Assembly (NCBI GenBank): GCA_025766275.1 | Contig: JAFKAC010000262.1 | Coordinates: 1 to 41,253 of the forward strand | Direction: 5' to 3' | Origin: Lactarius indigo | Lineage: Eukaryota > Basidiomycota > Agaricomycetes > Russulales > Russulaceae | DNA length: 41,253 bases | Shown here: piece after piece, positions 34,879 through 41,253 of the stretch | Layout: each line of letters starts with the position of its first letter | How positions within the stretch are numbered: the first letter of the stretch is position 1 | Notes under the pieces: generated by a model | The model's input: the letters and a program-made list of their open reading frames with translations, nothing else | The model's database searches: none | What the model was told of the DNA's origin: nothing | Program-made: the position numbers and the translations under genes

Positions 34879-35761
34879 TTAGTACTTTTGAAATCCCATA
34901 AATGATCCTGACGTACCACCACCGGATGGATCAGCACCACCGCCCAAGTCGTCAAAGTCGTCGCCCTCCCCGTTATCAAAGTAATTGTCAGCATAATCGT
35001 TGTCATACTCCTCGTCTACGTCGTAGTCTTCCTCCGCAACCTGTGAACCAGTATCCGATACCTCCGATTATCCTGTGGGCCAGACGACAACAAGTGTCAG
35101 CAGGCGAGGTACATGCAAGGGTGGAGGTGAGCAGACCACTTCTTCTTCCGCCTTATCCTCTAAGTCATCCAAATTGATACGCTTGATGGCCTTCTCTCAA
35201 CTACGAATAGATATGAGAACGGGGTTAAAAGGGGGTTCGGGATTCTACCTTTTCGCCTTTTCTTTGAGTCAAAATAGGCCTCAAAGACCTCTGGGGGGAA
35301 AAAAGGCTGGTGAAGGTCCCTGCGTTCTAGCTTGGGCTGCAAAGTGGCCGCAGGACGATACTTATCCGCATAGCGTTCCAGCTCTGTTGTGAAGTGAAAT
35401 AAACGATGCGCTCTTATGTAGCAAGACCTACCCGCAGACTTGACAACCTCCGTCACATAATAAGCTGACCTTGCGTAATCGAGCCGCGAAGCCGAGTTGC
35501 AACTCGCATATACGCTTCTCCTCTTCAGAGTACTCTGTCAGTACCGGAGAGGTTCAAGGGGCTAGATGACATATTTCTTAACGCTGTCAGGCCTGAAAGT
35601 ACGCGATGTAGAAAGAGGGCGTACGGGATAGAGCGCGCCCTGCTCCCTCGACATGGCTTGTACATCTGCAAAAGTGAGCCCCATTGGAGGTGGGTTGTTT
35701 GTGCCAAAGCCACCCCTGGCCCCAAACCTCCACGGCTTGCCGCACGGCCACCTCTAGACAT
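34879..35761 (-). CDS. RPC31: RNA polymerase III subunit Rpc31/RPC7, frame disturbed
   Basis: Subunit of the Pol III-specific subcomplex that helps start transcription of tRNA and 5S genes in the nucleus. The Gly/Arg-rich start MSRGGRAASRGG leads into NNPPPMGLTFADVQAMSREQ and GALYP. Next comes PLEPL, then VLTEYSEEEKRICELQLG, FAARLRK, SAYYVTEVVKSA, ELERYADKYRPAATLQPKL and HQPFFPPEVFEAYFDSKKRR. The C-terminus is strongly acidic (about 34915-35045), ending SFMGFQKY (stop 34879-34881), as typical of Rpc31. Frame continuity needs one base added near 35720-35723 (C4 run), one near 35546 and one removed near 35468. Such changes in short runs, in an essential gene, suggest sequence error, but a pseudogene is possible. 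Neighbouring ALY starts 206 bp away, divergently. Confidence 0.8.
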
Positions 35762-35967
35762 ACTTGTGCCAACAAAGATCGCCACACAGCGATGCTGTGT
35801 TTATCCAAATGATCGATTTCCAACTCCGACCCGACCAAATAATAGAAAAGGCACTCTAACGCGTCCGTGTCTCTACCCCTCAACCAACCTCCCCTCTTGA
35901 CCCCTTGTCCTCTCCCTCACACCCAAGAACAAAAAAAAGAGTAAAAGCACCTTTCCCATCAGCTGTA

Positions 35968-37525
35968 ATGGACAAATCACTCGACGAGGTATGTTTTTTC
36001 GACTCGCACTCATTGAACATAATCGTCTTAATTTTTTCTTTGTTTGTTTTTCCCAGATCGTTTCTGCCTCGCGCTCAGTCAAACAATCAAGGCGCGGGGC
36101 CGGACGTCGTGGCAACACCGCACGTGGCTCAAGTACTTGGGACAGCTGGCACGCCACCCGCCGCCAAGGCTCGCCTAGCAAATACTACAAAGGGCACCAC
36201 CGCGCTTCCCCTCAACCCGTTGAGAAAATCGTCGTTTCCAATCTCCCTCAGGATGTAAATGAAGCACAAGTAAAGGTTCGATGGATTCTTTTTACGAATG
36301 ATAGCGAAGAGGTTTTGACCTTGGTTCCGTCCCATAGGAGCTTTTCCAGACCACCGTCGGACCCCTGCGCGAGGTCAACTTACACTACGATTCAAATGGA
36401 CGTTCCAAAGGCGTGGCCTCTGTCATATTCCAAAAGAAAGGGGACGGCAATAAGGCCTATCAACAGTACAACAACCGCCTCATCGATGGGAGTTAGTATC
36501 CACCGCCTTCTCTCCTTAGAGCTCGTCTTTTTGTTCGCGGTGCATCGTCGGCAACGGACTCGTTTGATTCGCCTTCGTGCAAGGGCAAGTCGTAATCGTG
36601 AGATTACACCACGACCCCTCTCCTGGCCACCAGTAACTCTCAGGTTGAATCCTGGGTGCGAAGCAACGACCTGATCAGCTTTACTCTGCCCTAGCAGAAG
36701 GGGGGGTCAGATACGTGCTCCCCGGTGACCTGGCTGGCGTGGTTTCCCCGCCGAACATGGCTAGTGGTTGAGGCTGGGCAAGTGGGCAGGAGTGTTGGAC
36801 TGAGAGAGGGCCTAGTTTTGAAGTGTCGTTGAACGCGTGGACGTTCGCTGTCGCTTCAAGACCGGTCCTGTTGAAGAAGTCTGGCGTCGAAGGATTGCAA
36901 GGACGGGCCTCACGTGCCCTGTTCAATCCATTGCGTTGCGCAAGGTTAAGGCAGAATATCAACGACGTCCAATGTGATGTTCAATCGAAGGATCCGCGAT
37001 TGCTCTGCAACTGTTTCTTAGCTCGGCTCGTTTCGTCTTTCGTTTGCCTCGCCCATCGCTGAACGCTCAACTGACCAATTAACTCTCCCCGCCGTTCCTA
37101 CTCCTTTCGTCGTATCCACCATCTATGCTTCCAGAGCGCCCTATGAAGATTGAAGTCGTCGTCGACCCATCTCGCCTCGCCCCCCCCAGTCTCGCTTCTC
37201 GCGTTGCTCCAGCAGAGAATACCAGCCCTGTCACTAATGGCACCCAAGCTGCCAGGTCCGTTCTCGTACCACCCTTGGTTTCCGTTTAGGATCACTTATA
37301 GATGCGATTATCCGCCTAGCAGGAGTCGTGGTGGCGCCCTCGTGGTCGGGGCAGGAGACGGGAAGCCGCAAGACCGAGCGACCACCGAAGACCGCCGAAG
37401 ACCTCGATGCGGAGATGGAGGTTGGTATCGAGCTCGGTAAAACTCGGTCGACCGTTACTTAATGTGTTTCCCAGGATTATACTGCAAGTAACGCAGCTCC
37501 TGCAGCCGCCGCTGCCACCGCTTGA
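35968..37525 (+). CDS. YRA1: ALY/REF (Yra1) mRNA export adaptor
   Basis: Nuclear RNA-binding adaptor of the TREX complex that hands mRNA to the export receptor. N-terminal MDKSLDEIVSASR matches the Sub2/UAP56-binding motif. A basic Arg/Gly region follows, then an RRM: KIVVSNLPQDVNEAQVK, ELFQTTVGPLREVNLHYDS, RSKGVASVIFQKKGDGNKAY, NNRLIDGKRPMKIEVVVDP. The C-terminal motif AEDLDAEMEDY again matches the UAP56-binding element, ending ASNAAPAAAAATA (stop 37523-37525). Introns follow E7, the first RRM half, GR and AEME, plus an unusual 643-nt intron (36492-37134) inside the RRM. The Arg/Gly-rich stretch after 37317 changes frame around a CCC run (37337-37339) and again near 37380, probably missing bases. 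Confidence 0.85.
36492..37134 (+). other. Unusually long (643-nt) intron within YRA1
   Basis: The donor GTTAGT after GATGGGA and acceptor ATGCTTCCAG join NNRLIDG to KRPMKIEVVV in frame. Other introns in the window are mostly 45-70 nt and the next largest is about 120 nt. No protein-like frame lies inside. A perfect 6-bp hairpin with a GTGA loop sits at 36592-36607. Confidence 0.75.
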
Positions 37526-37721
37526 TGTTTGTAATCTAGTATACCGGCTTTCAGTCTCAGTTCATAGTGTATAATCTCCTTGTTTGGTGCTTGTCTATAA
37601 TCTTGCCAGTATTTTTCCGATTGCGATTTCACTTTGTTCCATGCAAGAGCTGAACTCAATTGTCAAATACAAACGTCTTGTTTCAATCACGCATTGTCAA
37701 CTCCCTTTGCACTCGACTATC

Positions 37722-39111
37722 ATGTCTGCACCAACTGCCGATGACACAACAGAACATGTTTTTTATGCAGAACGACCCGAGTGGGCTGATGTCGTTCCCG
37801 TTGTTCAGTATGAGAATATACAGCCTCTTGCGCCCATATTTTACAGCCCTGAATGTACGCAACCGTCTAGCTGTCGTCCTGCGTGCTGTACTTACTCATC
37901 GATCCTCCGTTCAACCACGATGCTCCGCTGGATAACGCAGACAAAGACGCAACAGACTACTTCCGTGGCGTCGTAAAGATAGGAGAGAAGAGTCCACGCG
38001 TTCTCCAGCTCACAGAGACAATTATAAGGCTCAACCCTGCACATTATTCCGCCTGGTGCGTGTCTTTCAGTCTCCTCGTGCGCCAATCGCCTCGTTTACG
38101 GCACAGCTATTAGGCAATACCGCTACGAGACCCTTATCGCTATCTCTGCTCCACTCCAGCCCGAACTTGTCCTATCTAACACGCTCACCAAGGCCTCTCC
38201 AAAGACATACCAAGTATGGCACCATCGACGACTTCTCCTTTCAACTTTAGGAGACCCCGCGCCGGAACTGGCTTTCAGCGAGGAGGTACTCAAGGCCGAT
38301 GCGAAGAACTACCACACCTGGAGCCACCGGCAGTGGCTACTCGCTCACTTTGATCAAGAGGAACTGTGGGCTGACGAACTGCCGTTCATTGACGGGCTCC
38401 TTGAAGACGACGTTCGCAATAACTCTGCATGGCACCACCGCTTCTTCGTCTCGTTTGAACGCGGGAGTAAGGATGGTAAGGACGAGGCAGAGGCAATAGT
38501 GAAGCGTGAACTTGCGTAGGTCATCATTCCTCCTCGGCAGCCGTATCGGCGCTAACGGTAACACCCGACATCCTTTACACCGCCTCGCGCCCATGGCGGT
38601 GTTGGCCTATTTCATGTCTGGTTATTAGCTTCGCCAAGGAGAAGATTGCGCTTGCGCCCAACAATCCGTCCGCGTGGAATTACTTGCGCGGGATATTAGA
38701 TCATTCGCGCGTACCCTATTCGACCCAGGCTCCCTTCGCGAGGCAGTACATCGTCGACACGGCCGAGCCCACAGGTAACGATATCCTCGATCTTGAGAAC
38801 CCACCCCGTCGGAAGGCGCAGAGCTGCCCTGTGCGGCAGCAATTGAATTCATGGCAGATGTACACGAGGCGAGTGGGAAAGAGGGGATATCCGAAGCTGT
38901 GGAGGTATGCGGTTCTGATATGAGCAATGGGCTCAATTACTGATACCATCGGCCTTTTTGCTAGTTATGGCGCTCGCTCGCAGACATCCACGACACCATC
39001 AGGAAAAGGTACGCCCTCCTCAGCGGTGCGGGGACCCGATTATGTTTACCATGTGTCAGGTACTGGGAATATCGTATCCGTAATGCAGTTGCGACCACCG
39101 GTAAAGCGTAA
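37722..39111 (+). CDS. RAM2: Protein farnesyltransferase/geranylgeranyltransferase I alpha subunit
   Basis: The alpha subunit is shared by the enzymes that prenylate CaaX proteins such as Ras and Rho. Exon 1 is MSAPTADDTTEHVFYAERPE and onward to FYSPE. Splicing gives YKDATDYFRGVVKIGEKSP. PFTA repeats follow in order: LNPAHYSAWQYRYETL, SPKTYQVWHHRRLLLSTL, DAKNYHTWSHRQWLLAHF, NNSAWHHRFFVSFERG and NNPSAWNYLRGILDHSR. The C-terminal helices include ELPCAAAIEFMADVHEASGK, LWRSLADIHDTIRKR and YWEYRIRNAVATTGKA (stop 39109-39111). Six short GT-AG introns fit. Between DLENPP and the next block, one extra C is needed in the C4 run 38804-38807 to keep frame, so a consensus error is suspected. About 330-340 residues, normal for the family. 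Confidence 0.9.
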
Positions 39112-39462
39112 TTCGGTTCCCCCAACGATCTGCGTGCGTGAGGAGAGAAGATTTTATATTATTATCTTGGTACGACGACGATGTTCTTCTACATTCGGGT
39201 GTTTTTGTGGGAAATAGTAACGTCCGTGGTAACGACTCTCTCGTGATAATCATTGGCGGAGTCGAACACAGTCATACAACCAACTACATCGCCTTGATTG
39301 ATGCTTAAATCCGGTTACAGCCTCACCCAATTCTTACAGTTGGGCCGAAGTGGCATCAGCACGCGGGCTCCACTCGGAAAAAACCTCAACGCGTCGCCAC
39401 CATTCTGTCTTGACTTTTAAATACGCGTCCCCTGGACTTTACTCGGTACCCCAGAGACCACT
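39112..39462. other. Intergenic, upstream of the zinc-module gene
   Basis: 351 bp with no gene. A TTTAAATA box (39416-39423) lies about 40 bp before the next ATG and could serve as its TATA-like element; an ACGCGT overlaps its end. Confidence 0.4.
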
Positions 39463-41205
39463 ATGAGTTCTTCCTCCCGTCGTTCAAACAACGACCACGG
39501 TACGGCCTCCTTTGTCCCCCCATAATTCGTATTCTGACGCCGTAGCACAGGCGCACCGCGTGGCTCTGGTCGCTCTCCGAATAGTGTCAGAAGGACGTCG
39601 TCTCAGCCCCCTCAACAGTTTCAGGCCCCTGTAACTGTCAGTGGCACGCATAGCGGCACATCTGGCAATGTTCCCTGGACAAATCGCCCGCCATCAAATA
39701 CCCAGGGAACAGCTCCCGGTCAGGCACCAAACATGTATGCGAATCCTTCTGGTGATAATTGGGACTGTGAGCCTTGGTTGTCTATAATTGAAGTTGATGA
39801 TGGTGTTTATGAGATCGCTCAGATTCGAACCTGACCTCCCAGTTGACGGGCTCGACACAATTGCAACATACGTCGTCGCGTCAGTTGCAGATTACGGTAC
39901 CGGAGCTATATCCCGCCACCTCCACCTCCAGCGATCAGTATGCCAATCCACAAAGCGGTGACCGTAACCGACGGTATCAGGATTCAACAACTTGGTTCGG
40001 AGATACTCATGATTTATCACCATCCCACATGTCTCTACAACCCCTATCTCCTTTACCCCAACCTCAGACTACCGTACCGCCCGATGTACTTTACTCTACT
40101 TCGCCTCAGTATCCTCAGACCCCAAACAGAGGACCACAGAACTATCCTCCACAACGCCGGCGCCGCAGCAGCAGCAGCAGCCTTCCCCCCTAGGCCTCAG
40201 AATAACGTATCATCCTTATCGCAGCCTCAAGTATCACCGAATACGTATCAAGGGGCACCCCCATATGTCGCTCAATACAACTCGCTTCCTTCGTCCTCCC
40301 GGTACACAGGGACACACCCTTCTAACTACGGCATTGGCAACCCACCCGTAGCCCACCAGCCTCCTCCAAATCAGAATCGTCGGGACGCGCCTATACGATC
40401 CACTGATCCTGGTGAAGGCGGGGCAGTCCTCGATGAATGGGGATACCGCCGCGGTGGCCCAGACACGCTTTCTGCCTCAGGTGCGTCTTTATATACACGT
40501 GACCTCTGTTTTCTTACGAGCCTGGTCGCCGAAAGTTGCACCGCGGACTGCACCACAGACTACACCACAGACCGCACCACGGACTGCACCACAGACCGCA
40601 CCACGACCTGCGCCACAGATTGTACCACAAATTGTACCACAGGCTGTACGAACTGCCCCACTAGGCGTCCCGCAGCCGGTGGTCAATATTCGCCAGCAAG
40701 TGCGGCCGTCTCAGCCCGCAGCAACGGTGCCCAGGCCCCAATCTGTCTCATTCCGGGCTGCCGTAGACCGGTGGTCGAAGACCTCCGAACGAACGAATTG
40801 ACGGAGTATTGCGGAGAGGCGCACATGATGTTCGTCATCTCGTCATCGTCTTGTGTGGTCTGATTGTGTTCGTGTGCTGAATTTTGCTCTCATCCGGCAC
40901 ATAGTGAAGCTTTGCAGACGCACGGCGTCCTTGTTTGCCCAGCATGTAACAGGTTTCCTCGGCGCAGGGGCCGCGACTATTGCGGAACATCCTGCGAGCA
41001 ATGGGCAGCGCAACAGCGCCGGCAGCAGCAGCAGCAGCCCCAGCAGCAACGTCAGGGCCAGCGGCAGTCGTCGGCCGTGAATCCATACCCACTGGTCCCT
41101 AATCCTAATTCCGGAAGCGTCACTTGGAGCAATGCCGCAGGCGGGCCAACTTCCTCCAGTAGTGTACCATCGCCACGTGTCCGCCAAGGCCAATTCCACT
41201 GGTAG
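39463..41205 (+). CDS. Pro/Gln-rich protein with two Cys-rich zinc-binding-like modules (possibly 3' incomplete)
   Basis: The start MSSSSRRSNNDH is spliced (GTACGG...CACAG) to GAPRGSGRSPNSVRR. Pro/Gln/Ser-rich disordered sequence follows, including a second intron near 39768-39820. A repetitive PQTAPRTAPQ tract precedes module 1, CLIPGCRRPVVEDLRTNEL followed by TEYCGEAHM. A GTTCGT...CATAG intron leads to module 2, CPACNRFPRRRGRDYCGTSC. Each module has four Cys or Cys/His positions able to bind zinc. After that come a Gln run and a stop at 41203-41205; an intron-like GTAGAG...ACAG just before the stop could extend the gene beyond the window. In related Agaricomycete proteins I recall such modules beside other domains, but I do not assign a function. 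Three frame changes (near 40150, 40185-40190 and 40735) lie at short repeats or C runs. Confidence 0.55.
40538..40650 (+). repeat. 12-bp-type tandem repeat encoding Pro/Gln/Thr
   Basis: About nine diverged units of ACCACAGACCGC type lie inside the coding region. In the frame that continues the Pro/Gln-rich protein they read as PQTAPRTAPQ-like repeats. An alternative frame reads as CTTD repeats and connects directly to the first Cys module, but with unlikely composition. Confidence 0.75.
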
Positions 41206-41253
41206 AGGTGTATTAGACAGACCGCTGCCGCAATATACCTGATTGACGCGTCG

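Noticed and set aside
35587..35883. 98-residue minus-strand open frame overlapping RPC31
   Set aside because: It is another frame of the RPC31 first exon; the NNPPPMGLTFADVQAMSREQ block lies in a different frame.
36970..37075. Possible C/D-box snoRNA in the YRA1 intron (GTGATGT ... CTGA)
   Set aside because: The C box lacks its final A, no terminal stem is evident, and such matches are frequent by chance.
39821..39842. tRNA-like B box (GGTTCGAATCT on the minus strand)
   Set aside because: The flanking bases do not form a five-pair T stem and no A box or acceptor stem is found at the right distance; it is the end of an intron.

Overview
The window is nuclear DNA of a filamentous basidiomycete, most likely an Agaricomycete. 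A Rhizoctonia/Ceratobasidiaceae-type genome is my best guess, from the TPR-CHAT gene, the gene-dense layout and the many introns of about 50-60 nt. The genes are eukaryotic: divergent histones H2A/H2B, KGD2, an RNA polymerase III subunit, ALY/Yra1 and a prenyltransferase alpha subunit. All exon joins below were made by eye from GT-AG (occasionally GC-AG) signals plus reading-frame continuity with known families.

Layout, left to right. 1-1960: no convincing gene; a short tandem repeat at 341-417. 1961-5042 (-): a TPR-CHAT protein broken by several frame changes. 5776-7255: a divergent H2B(-)/H2A(+) pair sharing a 297-bp promoter with two MluI cell-cycle boxes and TATA-like elements. 7616-11165 (-): a coiled-coil N-terminal region apparently spliced to a HECT-like (UBE3D family) E2-binding ubiquitin ligase domain. 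11412-25557 (+): the most striking part, three tandem intact paralogues (about 4.2 kb and about 20 introns each). Each has a helical N-terminus, four membrane helices, a variable Ser/Pro linker and a C-terminal seven-bladed WD40 propeller resembling WDR26/Gid7. 25769-27231 (+): homoserine dehydrogenase. 27232-28940: gene-free, purine-rich on the + strand. 28941-30326 (-): a low-complexity protein ending in a PNRC/Edc1-like decapping motif. 31567-33488 (-): dihydrolipoyl succinyltransferase. 33821-34646 (-): a secreted cysteine-containing protein of unknown function. 34879-35761 (-): RNA polymerase III subunit Rpc31/RPC7. 35968-37525 (+): ALY/Yra1 with an unusually long intron. 37722-39111 (+): protein farnesyl/geranylgeranyltransferase alpha. 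39463 to about 41205 (+): a Pro/Gln-rich protein with two Cys-rich zinc-binding-like modules, possibly continuing past the window.

The housekeeping genes work in separate pathways (chromatin, TCA cycle, threonine/methionine synthesis, tRNA transcription, mRNA export, protein prenylation) and show no operon-like logic. The local expansion of membrane-anchored WD40 genes is the candidate undescribed system. Two ubiquitin-pathway themes sit side by side (the HECT-like ligase and the Gid7-like propellers), and the first WD40 gene shares a 246-bp divergent promoter with the ligase gene.

Caveat: several conserved genes in 31.9-41 kb, and the TPR-CHAT gene at the left, need single-base corrections in short G/C runs to stay in frame, whereas the WD40 array needs none. 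I read most of these as consensus homopolymer errors, so 'broken' calls outside the array should be treated cautiously.
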